Below, piece after piece: positions 1 through 20,535 of a DNA stretch of 64,000 nucleotides. The notes beneath the pieces are model-generated. The model saw only the letters and a list, made by a program, of their open reading frames with translations. It made no database searches and was not told where the DNA came from. How positions within the stretch are numbered: position 1 is the first letter of the stretch; the number at the start of each line of letters is the position of its first letter. Where the stretch lies: positions 434,001 through 498,000 of the forward strand of contig JAKJHU010000057.1 of the NCBI GenBank assembly GCA_022316685.1, in the 5' to 3' direction. A program made the translations under genes and the position numbers. Source of the stretch: Progne subis subis (taxonomy: Eukaryota; Chordata; Aves; Passeriformes; Hirundinidae).

Positions 1-3000
1 TGCCATGCCTCACCTTTACTTTCTTTCCCTGAACAAATTCTGTCTGTTGAGCAGTAATTGCTAGGACAGTATTGTCAAACTAATAAAACAAACTGCATTA
101 ATAATATTCAGCTTAACTACAATTGTAGAAAATGCATTACAAAAAAGGAAAAACACACACACTTTTCACTTTTGATGAATGTCACAAATTACTCATAACA
201 ACATGTGGCACCAGAATAGAAATGAGCCAACAGCTGCAGATTTAAGTCATTTGCACAATGCCTGTTGTCTCGTACCTCCCCTGTCATCTTCAGAAAAGAG
301 TGAGGAAAGGGGTGTGTGGGCCTACACTTCATCATGGAGTGTAGGATTCAATTACAATAGAAGTCATAACCAATCTGCCAGTAGTAAACAAATAAACAAA
401 CAAACCCACAAAAAAACCAAACCAAAGCAAACAAAAAACACTCCCCACACCCAAAAAGTATTCAAATTCATCACTATGAAAGCAGCATTTTGCCAGATTT
501 TATTAGAAACACCTGTCACCAGAAGTAACAATAAATCATTATATATTAGTCGAACTTTTCAAAATACTCATAATTCTCTGTGTATCCTGTGTGTATTTAT
601 AACCCAATTCCTCCTAGAATGATTAAAACACAGGTAATTCTCTTCCTAAGTCATCCCACCCAGACTGTGAACTCACAAGGCTGCAGTATTATGCAGCAAA
701 TTGCCTATGCAGTCCTCAGTGAGAGCAGGAACATTCACAGAGCTGTTGGAAGAGAAGCTGCGACCAGGACACTCTAAGGAAGGTTTGAGACAGTTTTGGC
801 AAGTCAGAGGAGACCTTCAGCACTGCTGGGTGTCATTCAGCAGTAAATAACTGGGTTCTGGCACGCTAATGTAATTTCTGTAGGGTAAGCAACAAAGCAG
901 CATGGCCCCTGCTATGAGGAACTGAAGGTTTGTGGGAGGTTATCAAGCTGAGATAATATTTAGCAGCAAATAAACATGGACAAGTGGGTTCCAAAAGAGC
1001 CCTTATTTTATACCAAAATATTCCTTTCTCCTCATTAACTTCACAGAGAAGTAATTCAACCACTGTTTTGGTCCAGTAATCATCTTTCACTAGAGAAAAG
1101 AAGCTTGGTACTGCATATATGTATAGGAGTCTTTCTAGAACAGACTAAACTTTATATTTTATTTTTACTGGAATGCCACTAAAATAAAACCCTAATAGTG
1201 AGATGAAACTTGCGCAGACATTTACAGCTTACATACTGCCAATTCTCTCAAGCATCCTAAGACTAAAATGCATGTAAACCGCTTGGAAACACACAAACTT
1301 GGGACCTCAGATACTGATTTCACAGGGAAAAATAACAAACAAATAAACAAACAAACAAAATAGTTAGGTTCAAACACTGGATGTACTCAGATTTTAAAAT
1401 CAATATTGACAGATTTAATCCAAAGGTCAAACCAGAAAAATCTGCCTCTTGTCATTAAAGAGAACTAAACAGAAAAAGGAAGAGCTTTAGGCTGGCAGCT
1501 GATGTTTCAGCAGAGCTGCGGTCATGTATAATTTAATACTCCATGACTGGCTAATAATACTCTTCTTTGTATTCCTATCACAAGTTTTGCAGTAATGGTC
1601 AAGATGTATGGTTTCCAGCAGTCAGCCTGGAACATTGCCCTCCTGCTCAAGGCCTGAGACAGTAGTCCTAATTTTCCACTGGGATGTGCTATATAATTGC
1701 ATCAGTCTGTTTTCTGAAGCTCTTGAAAGGGTGTGAAGCCAAAAAAATAGGCAAGACAGAAGCTTGGTTTGGACACCAGAATGCAGGATAGAAATAAAAA
1801 GAACTCTTTAATTTAATCCCATAGCTAACTTCACAAGATGGAAGCAAAAGCAACAGGTATTGGAGGGTAAGCACATGCCCATATGAGGGAATAAAAAACC
1901 AGATAATTCTTTTTCAGATATAATGGCATTTTTAACTTACAGAAATAGCAAGCTGTGTGTTTGCTATATTTAAATGCTATGAGTACCTTTACTTTTAAAT
2001 AAAATCCTGTATACTGGTAGACCTAAAAACTGGAGAAGTTCTGTGGCACAACTACAGCCAGCATTCCAAATAGTACAGCTCTTAAAGTGGACTAAACTTA
2101 AAAAGAAACTCCGATGTCACGGAGTCACAGATGATACTTCTTTGAGGTGGCCCCACTGAAGTGAAGCAAACAGACGCATTTATCTGCATGTTTTTTACTA
2201 ACGAGCCTCGGAAATGGCTCCCAGAAAGAAAATACAAATGGACAATATGTGCAAATTGCTGGTGCCTCCTCAGATTGCAGGCCTCATCCTCAGCCAACAT
2301 AAAGCCCAAGCAGAATCAGACATCAGACAAGAATCTGACTTCACAATTTCAGAGCTTTTTGTATACACTGCAGACATTTCTAGACAGTTTATTAAATCCC
2401 TTAAGAACTCTGGTACCAGATATTATAACCAAGTCCTCTGACACCTGGACAATATAGGTTGATTAAATACAAGTTAAATGCATATGATAAAACGATGACA
2501 ATGCTATGGTTGCAAACATTAAAAAGGTGCCGGCTTTCAGACTACAGTTCACTGAATGACAGGCTTCTAGGGAAACTGCACAAAATTTTTTTTCTATCAT
2601 TTTTCCAAAAGAAAATCATGAACACCTAAAATCTGAATTGTTTCCATCTATACAAAGTAACTTGTTTGAAAGTTAAACGCTAATACGTTCTTTTGAATTA
2701 GATAGTTGTCCTTATGTTGGATTTCCCTTGCATAATCCATCTGCTCATATTACCATCCTCTTATTAACACCTAGAAAATGATTAACAATATGGTCAATGA
2801 ATTCCAGCCATGTCTGTCCTGAAGGCAGAAATGTAATCAGGTTATATATTGCCATAAATTATTCCCCTACTCAGCACGTTCAAGTTGTGCTTATTGCACA
2901 TGACCTACAATGTTTGGTAAACAAACATGTACAGCCACTTCCCTAGTAAATATGACAGCATTACAGGCATTACAGGGCATTTTTTAAACTAACAACACAA

Positions 3001-4006
3001 TTTTCCATGGAATACCTCAGCTTGTACACTTGAGGTCTCTGAATGTACAAATGACTTACCACCAGCTGCATTTTCCTCACCTTTGGCTATATTCTCCCAG
3101 CAGTTTCAATATATTTCTCTTAATTAAGAGATTTAATCAGCCATAATGAGTAGATTGGTTCTTGACATTTTCTGCAGTTTTATTCTACTTGCCCAGAATC
3201 TCCATTGGTATTGGTCAGTGCAACCATTTTAAAGGTAAGGAGAAAGAACTGTATGATTTGACGATTATAATCCTTATGATATAGGTTCAAACTACAACCT
3301 CTCATATTTTAGGGCTTAATATTTTGTATTTAGCAATACCTATTTCTAACTAAATACAAAACTTCTATGTTAGGGGTAAAAAGAAAACTTGTAAGGAATT
3401 CATGATAAATACTTGATTTTTTTAAAAACAGATATGCCTGAATTCCAAATTTCTTATTCCTGTTCCAAATGCAAACATTAGCACATGTGTTAGTACCCTC
3501 TGGAATTTTAAATTTATTTAAAAGCTTTTGAAAGACATAACTTTATTCACATATGTTTCACTCTATATATAAAGAACTATTCATATATCCTTATATCACC
3601 GTAATCTAAAAATCTCAAATATTTTTTTATAAAAAGAATAATCTGTTTTTCAGCAGCAACAGATCAGAAAATAATTATGTAAAAAATCAATGCATTTCGA
3701 AATAGCTGACTTACAAGGGAGTGTGATACTTAAAAGCGGAGCACAATTTACAGACTAAAACATGCCATATCATCAAAAAGCATAATCCCAGCAGCTTAGA
3801 GCATAGCATGGAGAGTAAGTACAGGAAAAGGATCATCTATGTAGCTGTTTGGTGGTGGTGTTTTTTTTTTTTAATTTCTCTCTGCAACAGATGTTGGCAA
3901 ACTAGCTGTTAGGGTAGCTATAGTGTGCACCAGATAAACTGTTATAACTATGTTTGACATACATCACAGTCTGAAGAACCTGTGAAAATTCAAATTAGGA
4001 GAGGGG

Positions 4007-4071
<65 letters not shown>
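4007..4071 (+). repeat. Poly(A) tract, 65 nt
   Basis: An uninterrupted run of 65 adenines. On the right it is followed directly by a block with several CpGs and an ATTGG box. It could be a simple repeat or the tail of a retroposed sequence lying to its left. No parent transcript was recognised and no target-site duplication is obvious. Homopolymer length is prone to assembly error. Confidence 0.9.
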
Positions 4072-4074
<3 letters not shown>

Positions 4075-6775
4075 GAGAGGTTTTCCTGCTTAGCAGTCGA
4101 AGAAGCATTCTGACCACACAAATCCAGTGCCAGATGTGATGCTCGCGATTGGCTGAGCACTGACCACGAGTTCGAGCCGTGCGGAAATGGAAACCCCTCC
4201 CAGAGCCAGATCTGCATTGCAGTCAAGGGAAGAGCAAGATTTATTTCCCGTGCTCTGCTCTCTTGCTCAGATACGTACACGAGTAGGAAATCCACCTGCA
4301 GTTTTCTCGCCTTAATAAAATGTACCAAATAATACTAAATGTTTAGTTAATTGAACAATTACCTCTAATTAGTGTTTTGTAAAACGTAGTAACAAAGAAT
4401 GAACACTTAAGATCAAGCATAATTATATATTATTTTTTACAATTTTGATTTCAAGAATAGGAGATTATTACCTGCTACACCCTCCATTTTTCTTCTTTCT
4501 TCTTCCACTCAAGGCATTTTTTTTCTTCCTGTGTAGACAGACAAGTGATTCCCAACTAAAAAAAATATTCTAGAAATCTTGCCATTCTTTCCCACTTTCC
4601 CCCCTGCTGTGATGATTTTATTACACAAATTTTAGAACAGCTGACTCGTCGTGCACTGGCATCTCAAATACAGCATATTAAACTCCATTTTACCTGTAAG
4701 GTAAAACTGTAAAACTGTAAAACACATTCTTTTTTCCACTAGCAATACATAATATTCCTTTCTATTTGATCTACCATTTAAAGAAAATGTATGTTTGCTA
4801 ACAAAAAAAAAATTCAAGCATAAACAAATAATAGCTTTTAAGAAAGCCCTAAATTTACCATAGAGCCTTTTGTAAATCAAGCAGCCCAGGCTGTTAGGCA
4901 TATGATCATTTGTTTTAAGTAATCTCCTTTAATATGATGGCATTTCAACATGACACCTTTACACTTTGTCTAGGGTATAATTTTGCCAGTAACAGAATCC
5001 CCCCTAACCTAAGACCTAGGTGGTAAATGTGGAATTCTTGGGCACAAGTTACAGAGCCAGCTACGTTATAATGGAATCTCAGCAAGCTATTTTCCCCTCA
5101 CTGCTAGTGGTTTTATTGTTTGGTTAGTCTGAATATCATTGCTAATGCACAGTTCTTTCTTTAATTTTTGTCAGAAGGGTTCAAGAAAATAAAATTTTTA
5201 AAATTCAGATAAAACAGAGACATAGCAGGTTATGGAATAAAATCAAATCTAATAGCTTGAGATTTAATTAACATGCAAAAAAGAGCAGAACAAAAAAAGA
5301 AAAGATGTGTAGGAAACTATTCATATTTATAGTAATCCAAAATGCAGGATTATTTTCCATATTACATATCTGGTACAAATATAAAATACTTTTGTTTTTT
5401 TTTTTTTTCCCCTTGAGATACAATTTGTAGGAAGAAGCAATTGCGTGACCCTGAATGAAACCGAAATATACAAAGTTTTCAAGTATTTTTAATTGAGCTA
5501 GGTGTTAAAAATCATTTGATCTCTCTCATTTCCTGCATCACAGCTCTCAGACATAGCCCCTGAGGAACAGCAGTCATGGAGAATTGATCTAAGGTTTCTG
5601 ACAGATGGAGTAGAATGGACACAGTCACAAGAGTTTGGTGTTATTTCCAAAATATTTGCTGGAAATTACTAAACCTGTGCTGGTCTATATGTATATACCT
5701 TTTTATTTCAAACTGGCTTAGAGACAGACTTGTGTTTTACTTCAAGCACTCCTTTATCAATTATTAAAATTAATATAGGAGAGCGCAGATTGAAGCAGCT
5801 GATGTGTCTGCATGAATTCTGTAATTTCCATGGGAAAAGGCAGACAGAAAGCTTTCTCAAATCACTGCAACCCAGTCCTGCAGAGACTGCCAGTGTGCTG
5901 GGCAGACACTTGACTGGCACAATCTGTAGTGGAAAGGATCTGTAGGATTCATTGTTTCTGGAGTGTGTGTGTGTACAAATATACAGATGTATATGTATAT
6001 GCCTGTGTATATCTATTAAGAGTTATAACAATTACTGAAGCAAAGCAAATGCCATAGCATAATCATAATAAAAGTAATCAGTGTACTGGCTCTATGTATT
6101 TTTCAATTAATAAAGTAAAAGGTTTTCATGCACACTGCACTGCATACAAGAATTGCCAAAATGTTACCAGACTTTAGTATATTATGCTTTGTTCAGCATA
6201 GCTCAGCAATTTAAATCAAATTCAGAGATGCAAACAATTGTTTCCAAATGAGGAAGACAGCAGAAGCTGCAGTTGCTTGCACAATTGTCAAGTGTCTTCA
6301 GTAACACTTGCCCACATTTAAATATACCCCATTTCTACAACACAGACAATAGAATTGAATGTTAAATAGCATTTTGGCCTGAAGCTCACAGGAATGATTT
6401 TCTACACAGCACTCTGGACTTCTTACTGAAAATTGCAGTCTGCATCCTTTTTAAAGTATGAAACTCAAATATGGCCAAGTCAACTCCACATTCAAAACTA
6501 CGACGGTACTAACATTTAATTAATAATGAGTCCACTTGTTTATGCAATCTTAGAGATTTATAGCACATATATTTAGTTCAGTGAATTGGCTCCATTAACA
6601 TTACTATTCTGGAGACTAGAGTTCAAGATCAATTTTATATTCACATCTTAAGCTTCGTGTAATACTAAAAAATACTAAAAAATACTGGACAGTTTTACCA
6701 ACAATATTTACCTACTTTAAGATTCACTTCACAAATGCTGTATAAGAATCAAACAATAAAAACCTCCAACAAACC

Positions 6776-6799
6776 CACAACAACAACAACAACAACAAA
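6776..6799 (+). repeat. (CAA)n microsatellite
   Basis: About seven tandem CAA units, followed by AAGG. It is a simple sequence repeat in intergenic DNA. Confidence 0.85.
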
Positions 6800-9097
6800 G
6801 GACAATGAAGTGAAACTGACATTCCAACCACATAAATATATAAAAGCTAGAAGTCTTTTCCACCGGTTTTGTTTGTTTTTAAATAGACACACACTGCTGT
6901 TCCCTTGGCTTACAAAGAGAAGAGTACATGGTTGCAAACACTGCTAGTAAAAAAAAAAAAAAAAGCACGTTAGCCATCTGCATAGATGTCCAATACTTCA
7001 TCTGCTACTTAATGTGAAAGTTCATCTGACTATGAAACTACATGAGCCAGGACAGATATGAGTGTTTTAAATGCCACATTTTCACTTAAGGAAATGGGTG
7101 ACCCAAAACGGGGAGCAATATTTTACTAGATAACCTGAAAACACTTAACTAGGAGAAAACTGTTTGCCTGAAATCAAAATTATAATTTTATCTAAGCCCT
7201 CTAACTTGTGTATCATTTTCATCTGCAACAGTGAATCTTTGTAAAATGTGCATCTCCATCATTTACTGGTTTGTCTTTTATTTCAGCGCAGGAAGCACAG
7301 TATTATAAGATTATTACATTCTGTACAGTTGATTACACATCGGAGAGGGCGATCATGAACTGAAACTGTAGAATTTAAATGTGATCTGCCTATGGCTGTG
7401 CAACCAAATGAACTGCAAGGCAATCAGCCTCCATGAGTAACAGTTAGGTGTGAAATGAATGGCAATCAAACTAATAAAGGAATTCTTCAAATTTGGTGAG
7501 GCAGCTCCTGTGTAAACTACAAAAACCTTTGAAACTAGGAGATGTATGTAGCCAGTACCATTATCTGTTGCTCAGTACTGTCACCCTGAGAGTAAGAGGC
7601 AAGAGAACAAACAACATATAGAAAGAATTCTATTTTAAATAAAAAGTTAAATAGTGTAGTTTAATTTGTTGAGAAAAGAAAGATGAGAAATTTTTGGCTT
7701 TGGCCTCAGTGCAAAGAATAGCTGGTGTTTTATGAGATTTTCACTGAGCTTTACTTTCTGTGTAGATACCTACCTTCTCAAAGATACAGAAATTATCTCA
7801 AAAGTTGTTTCACTCTCTGAACACAGCAGTGAGAACATTTCTAGATCTGTTGGGAATTTCTCTACGCATTAGGAAAATTATGTTTAGTTAATCAAACAGG
7901 TTTGGAAACTTTGCATAAATGTTTGGTTTTTTTGTTTTTTAAAAAGAAACATCAGGGTAAAGAATCAAGAAATTAATAAAGAAATCAAGAGCTAATACTA
8001 AATTTCCAGTGATTCAGTAAAACCTCATCAACTGTTTTACTCCTTTACATAGGATGAAGATATTTTTAAAGGGGTAAGTGCCAACTCCTGTTAAGGTTAG
8101 GTCATCATACTAAAATAGGCACTGGTACTAATGAGAGGATAACCAAGAATGAAGAAACCTTGACTTTAATAGTTAAATTTTATAGCACTGCTTTTCCTGA
8201 TGCCATTTTCCTGATAAGGAAAAATTTGTAATATATGTGCTTAACTATGTTTCATTCTATACGAAATTCTCGCAGAATACCCTTTCTCCTGAACTGTCTA
8301 TGATAGTTTATGACAAGAGCTATTAAAAGCTACAGGCAATGCCTCTGAATGGGGAAACTTGTGAAACTTACTGCTTGGACTTGTTTTGGTATTTATCCGG
8401 AAACTGACTAAGCTAAGCTCAGTTGTGAGGGTGAGCGCTGAACGAGCTCTGGAGAGCCAGTCTTCAGCTGCCTCCTTGCAGCATCTCCAGCGTGAAACAA
8501 TACATAGAGGCAACTTCTCTTAGAAAGTCCTGTGCACCTCGGGTACACCCTGATACTCCTGCAGACGCTCCCTGTAAGCACAGCATTTCCTCCTTTTCTT
8601 CTCTCTCCTACGGAGCAGCTCACGCCTGTCCCTCCCCTGCGGCGCTCCCAGACGGGGCCCCCGCGCTCGGCCCGGCCGGGTGGCGGGGGCGTGGCGTGGC
8701 GGGGGCGGCCCCAGTCAGGGGAGGCGGGGCCGCCCCTCGCGCCAGTCGCGGCTGCGCCGGCGTCGCCACCCCCACAGCGGGCGGCGGTTCGTGCGCGGGG
8801 CCGGTGGCCGGCGTGAGACCGACGAGGGCGGGAAGGCGCTGTCGCTGAACACCGGCACGGTGATATCTTCTCTTTCCTCGCCTCCCTACCCTTCTCCGCA
8901 GCTTCCCTCTCCCCACCTTCCCTCGCTCCCGACCCTTTCCGCTCTCGCGGCGGGGAAGGCTCCGCGCGGGGCTCGCGGCGCGCGGACGGGAGGGCAGTGG
9001 GGGGAGGACGCCGGAGGGGGGGGATGGGCGGCAGGCCCTGAGAAGAAAAGCGGTAACGGCCGCGGCGCGCGCGCCGCCCCGAGCCCGCCTTGCCTGG

Positions 9098-9103
9098 CAC
9101 GTG
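9098..9103 (+). promoter_or_regulatory. E-box CACGTG in the HNRNPA3 promoter
   Basis: The palindrome CACGTG, in the context GGCACGTGACC, lies 84 bp upstream of the ATG GAG start. It is the preferred site of MYC/MAX, USF and TFE factors. MYC is known to drive HNRNPA1, A2 and PTBP1; extending that to HNRNPA3 is inference. Confidence 0.5.
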
Positions 9104-9142
9104 ACCCCCCCCCCCGCGCCCGCCCCCTCCTCTCCCGCCCGG

Positions 9143-9188
9143 CTCCATATTGGCGCTGCGCTGGCCGAGCCCGGGCACAAAATGGAGG
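9143..9188 (+). promoter_or_regulatory. 46-bp promoter/start module, copy 1
   Basis: CTCCATATTGGCG, exactly 20 variable bases, then CACAAAATGGAGG. Copy 2 lies at 14394-14439 with the same two blocks and the same spacing. The CCAT and AAAATGG cores resemble YY1 sites. The second block contains the ATG GAG start codon and the first base of the GTAACT splice donor. Confidence 0.75.
9182..9187 (+). CDS. HNRNPA3: HNRNPA3 alternative exon 1 (codons Met-Glu)
   Basis: ATG GAG is followed at once by GTAACT, a good splice donor (GAG|GTAACT). The exon ends in phase 0, and joining it to the exon at 16767 gives [10 protein letters not shown]. This matches the arrangement of the short mammalian HNRNPA3 isoform that starts MEGHDPKEPEQ. 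The start context is strong (A at -3, G at +4). The predicted protein is 358 residues. In the long human form the donor is skipped and translation continues as MEVK...; here read-through gives MEVTARG.... That frame stays open but shows little similarity to the human extension, so I do not favour it. Confidence 0.6.
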
Positions 9189-12100
9189 TAACTGCGCGCG
9201 GGGCTCGCCGCCATCGGCCAAGGCCGGGGCGGAAGCGGGGCGGCTCCTGCCGCGCCGCGCGGAGCTGGAGCGGCTTCAATTCCGCCCGAGCCCGCGGGCG
9301 AGACAGCACAGGGGGGCGGTTGGCGGTAACCCGTCATGGAGCCCCTTGCGGTCCCCGCGGGCGCCGCCTCCTCGCAGCGTTCCTGCAGCGCTCCGGGCCC
9401 GCTTTCGCCAGCGATACGCCGCGTTATTCCGCAATGGCGGCGCGGGCAGGAAGAGGGAGGGAGCGGGAGAGGCGGCGCTTCCGCCGCGCTGCCCCGCGAG
9501 CTGCGGCCGCCATTTCGCAGCGCTCTGGTGCGTGGGGGAAAGGGGCCGGGCCCTCGGGCCGGGACAGAGGCTGTGGGCGGCGGAGCCCTCCGCATCAGTC
9601 CCGGGGACACCAAAAAACCTGGGCGCGTATTCAGGCAGCAGTAGAGCAAGGCGAGCCCTACACGTGTCTGCGTCATTGTTCTGCCTTTCCTTTTCCCGCT
9701 TCCCTCCCTGGCCCACCCGCCCTTCAGCGTAAGCTGCCCAAAGCATTGCTGCAGGGATATTCTTTATACACACTCAGTTTTCTCGAAACAGACTTTATAA
9801 GCATTAAAATCGTTCAGTGCAGTAAACTGCATCTCGGGGGGGAATGTTGCTGCACGTTGTAACACCTCCCTAATACCTCTCACCTTTGCCCAGAGGGAGT
9901 TAAAAGCCCGTCGGGAGCATTTGCTGCCCGGGAAGGTGGGAGAAGGAGAACTATAGAGCTCTCTTCCTTTTCTCTACTCCCACAATTACACATGCAGAAC
10001 ACCGAGGACATTCGGTAGCATTCTGCCGTGGTCCTTGTGAGCAGCAAGAAGCAGTCTGCACAAACATAGTGGAATCATCCTCACCTTGTGTGGAGGGAAG
10101 TAGTTATGATATTCTCCCTTTCCTCAAAACCTAAGGGTTTTTGCTCAAATGTTTCAGAGTATGGCCAGCAAATAGTGCGGGTTTGGGTTTTGTTTGTTTG
10201 TTTGTTTGTTTTTGTTTTGGGGGGGGGATGAGGTGGTATTTTTTATCTGTCCTCCTTTCACTAAAGGCTGAAACCTTAAAGAACTGAGATCAGAGAAACC
10301 AACAGCTCTCAATAGTTTCTGTTCCTACATTAAAACCGTAAGAAACTGGCTCTCTTAACCAAAGCAGCTGAAAATAACTTTTTCATGTAAGCAATTGATC
10401 TAGCTGCTTCGAGATTTAATAACTGAGAGGGGTGATGTTCAAATCATTGATTCAGTAACGCTTGGAAACATATCACATCAGGTATTATCTCGGGTTTTTT
10501 CCTAGGCACAAGTTCCTGTTGGTGTTGGGAATACACTACCAACACACTTACAACTGAAAATAATTTTTTTCCTGCTTTAACTTCTAGGTTTGGTAAAACA
10601 CCCTACTGTATGCACTTTAGGTGCAACTTCAGAAGTTGCTTACAGGAAAGACCAGGGCATTTCCATAGTGTTCTCTGATTGGATGGATGAACTTCCATCT
10701 TGGTAATGTCTGGTTTGTCTCTGTTAGCTCCTTTTCTCCTGTAAAAGAGCAGAATTGTGAGTAATGAGACATGTCCTGGTAACTTCCTTATCATTATAAT
10801 TTAAAGATTTCCTTGGAGACTGTATGTTCTGTAGTTAAGTTGCAGTATATAATTGCTCAGTGATATTTTAACTAGCATTTAATAACAAAAGTGTTCTGAA
10901 TATTTTTATTCAGAGTTGAGTAGCGTATTTTGTTGGTGATAAGAGTTAAAAAATGTAGTGCTTAGCCTTAACAACTATTTGTAAGGCAAAATAGGAATAG
11001 GGCTTAGTAGGGCTGTGTTCCACGTGAGCTGATGTGCATAAGCAAGAAGACAAATCCCTTTTTAACCCTCAAGGCCTTCAGAGGCCATTGGGGCAGAGAC
11101 CATGCCCAGGAGCTTTATGTTGGCCCATGTGGAGCCTCGCTGGGGAGAGCAGCAAGTGACAGCTTCAGAAAGGGATTCATACTTTCCATTACTTTGAAAA
11201 GGTATTTAAAGAAGCTTATCCGTTCCCTCCGTAACAATTCCTAAAGCTTTACTTCGCCAAACATCTAGCTTGTAGAAAGCCGTTGAGGTGTTAATGTTCT
11301 GTTTCATACCTCCCTTAATGTGATTTAAAAAACTGAACAGCTCAGTTGAAGTGTTTAATATCCTAAGGATACCTTTTAAGTCAAACTAATGTTTGTTTTA
11401 AAAGATTTCAAGGGCAGGTTTAACATTGTATAGAGAGGAACTGAAGATAATACAAACTCTTTGATAGTACTTAAAAAAACCCTTAAAAAATTTCATGCAT
11501 TAAATTTAGATACTCATGATTTCATGATTGAGTTTAATTTGAAGCTGGATTTTAACATGAAGGTATGTTTAAGAATTTCCACTTGGAATAACAGCACATA
11601 CTGCTCATTAGTGGAGACCTGCCTCCCTTTCCATAAGCAGGAACAAAATTTGCAAGAAGAAAACTTTTAAAAAGAACCCACAACCCAAACAAACAAACCC
11701 CTCACAGAAGCAATCCTAATCTTGTAAATATCTATGCTTTTAAATGCAGCGCAAGTGTTTTACTGAAGTATGTTAATGTAGTTAAGAGTGTTGCATTTTG
11801 GCTACTGTAATAAAGCTTTTAAAGACAACCAAAGTAGTAACGGATGTTGACCAAAGATACCAGTACATTCATACTAGAAGTAACTGAAGGATCCTAGGAA
11901 ATTTTATAGAAAAAAGGCCAAAGGGAACTTTCTGTTTGTTTGTTTAAATGTTTAGGTGTGGGTTCGCTGAGCTTATCTTGTAAAAGTTCCTATTTGTAAC
12001 GGTACGTTCATTGCGTAGTACAGAGCAGTAGCAAAAGTAGTGCAGATGTGTAGTGCTACGGACTGCTGAGGACCAGCAGTTCTGGATGTTGCAAGGAAGC

Positions 12101-12640
12101 TTCAGTAAGGGGTTCTTGGACTACTCTTAGTGGAAAGTATTTTTTAATGCAGGAACTGTACAAGACATCCTCTAGTGTTCCACACTACTGGATACCTGAA
12201 TACAAGAGGTTACACATCAGGAAGTTCTAATAAGCAGTATTTGCAAAATGTTACATGTTTTGTGATTTAAAAATCCAGAGAAGCAGAATTTATTGTAGTG
12301 GTTTTGGGTATTGAAGGTGGAATTTGCTTGCTGTGTATCAGTTAGATTCACAATAGTTTTGTCAGACAGTAATAGATGAAGGTTCGCTACAGATTTTAGT
12401 ATTAGTTTGTAAAGTGAGCTTGACGGGGATAGCAGATTTTTTTTACACCTCTTTTTAATTGTTAGCTAAGTAGGCTGAGGCTTTTTATTCTACCCTTTTA
12501 AATACTTCTGGGATTTTTTTCCTACTTTCACCCATTTCTTCCTGCAAAGCCACACCTGTGCATTGCAGCCAGAGAAGGCCCTGTGTCACATGTACTGGGG
12601 GAAGTACTGACTTATCCAACCTGTTTTCTACGTTTCCTAG
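9188..12640 (+). other. HNRNPA3: HNRNPA3 first intron
   Basis: It runs from the donor GTAACT at 9188 to the acceptor TTTCCTAG at 12640. The first 460 bases are still CpG island; the rest is ordinary AT-rich intron. It holds a TTTG repeat followed by a G9 run near 10188-10227. No additional exon was recognised. Confidence 0.6.
10188..10227 (+). repeat. (TTTG)n repeat followed by a G run
   Basis: About seven TTTG/TGTT units run into nine consecutive G bases. It is a simple repeat within the HNRNPA3 first intron. Confidence 0.8.
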
Positions 12641-12676
12641 ATCTAAAAGAAAGGACGAGTTAGAGTACCCTTCAAA

Positions 12677-20058
<7,382 letters not shown>

Positions 20059-20163
20059 AAATGCTACATGAAAAAGGGTAGGTGTAATGCATATTTATAA
20101 TGATGATTAATAATGTACAACTGTTCACTGAGAGTAATAATTTTCTTATCCTGTATTCAACAG

Positions 20164-20535
20164 GCTACAGTTCTTAGCAGGAGAGAGAGCGAGGAGTTGT
20201 CAGGAAAGCTGCAGGTTACTTTGAGACAGTCGTCCCAAATGAATTAGAGGAACTGTAAAATCTGCCACAGAAGGAACGATGATCCATAGTCAGAAAAGTT
20301 ACTGCAGCTTAAACAGGAAACCCTTCTTGATCAGGACTGTCATAGCCACAGTTTGCAAAAAGTGCAGCTATTGATTCATGCAATGTAGTGTCGATTAGAT
20401 GTACATTCCTGAGGTCTTTCTCTGTTGTAGCTTTGTCTTTTCTTTTTTCTTTTTATTTTCCCATTACATCAGGTATATTGCCCTGTAAATTGTGGTAGTG
20501 GTACCAGGAATAAACAAATCAATGAATTTTTAACT
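20164..20535 (+). other. HNRNPA3: HNRNPA3 3' UTR exon
   Basis: It begins GCTACAGTTCTTAGCAGG after the acceptor ATTCAACAG and closely follows the mammalian HNRNPA3 3' UTR as I remember it, for example the stretch ending in GTGGTAGTGGTACCAGG before the poly(A) signal. The 3' boundary is an estimate, 15-25 nt beyond AATAAA. Confidence 0.8.
20509..20514 (+). terminator. HNRNPA3: HNRNPA3 poly(A) signal AATAAA
   Basis: AATAAA at the end of the conserved 3' UTR, followed within 60 nt by T-rich and GT-rich sequence. Further AATAAA hexamers on this strand near 22558 and 25495 could serve longer 3' UTRs, but nothing shows that they are used. Confidence 0.75.

Larger units (their letters stand above)
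1..8600. other. Intergenic, AT-rich, no recognisable gene
   Basis: No reading frame here looks like a conserved protein and none is flanked by convincing splice sites. The sequence is AT-rich with short simple repeats such as AACA-type repeats near 1330-1360 and a CAA repeat near 6777. A small block at 4072-4270, richer in CpG than its surroundings and with an inverted CCAAT box, abuts a long A tract. By mammalian synteny the next gene to the left would be MTX2, toward the HOXD cluster, but no MTX2 exon was recognised. Confidence 0.6.
8620..9650 (+). promoter_or_regulatory. HNRNPA3: CpG island 1, HNRNPA3 promoter
   Basis: About 1 kb of very GC- and CpG-rich DNA with sharp edges against AT-rich flanks. 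It contains GC boxes (8685-8720), a CACGTG E-box, several YY1-like ATGGCGGC/GCCGCCAT motifs (for example 9430-9440 and 9507-9516), and the CCATATTGGCG / CACAAAATGG module that ends in ATG GAG. YY1-type elements around the start are common in housekeeping promoters. The island lies 3.5 kb upstream of the first internal HNRNPA3 exon, giving a gene of about 11 kb as in mammals. Every long ORF in the island, on both strands, is explained by GC-rich composition. Confidence 0.85.

Noticed and set aside
4150..4185. GAGTTCGAGCC resembling a tRNA T-arm
   Set aside because: The T-loop position does not pair correctly (the stem works only with the loop shifted by one), and no acceptor stem, D-arm or anticodon arm is present.
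8408..9676. 422-codon open frame on the - strand across CpG island 1
   Set aside because: The GC-rich composition removes stop codons in several frames at once. The translation is low-complexity Arg/Ala/Pro/Gly with no domain and overlaps other equally open frames.
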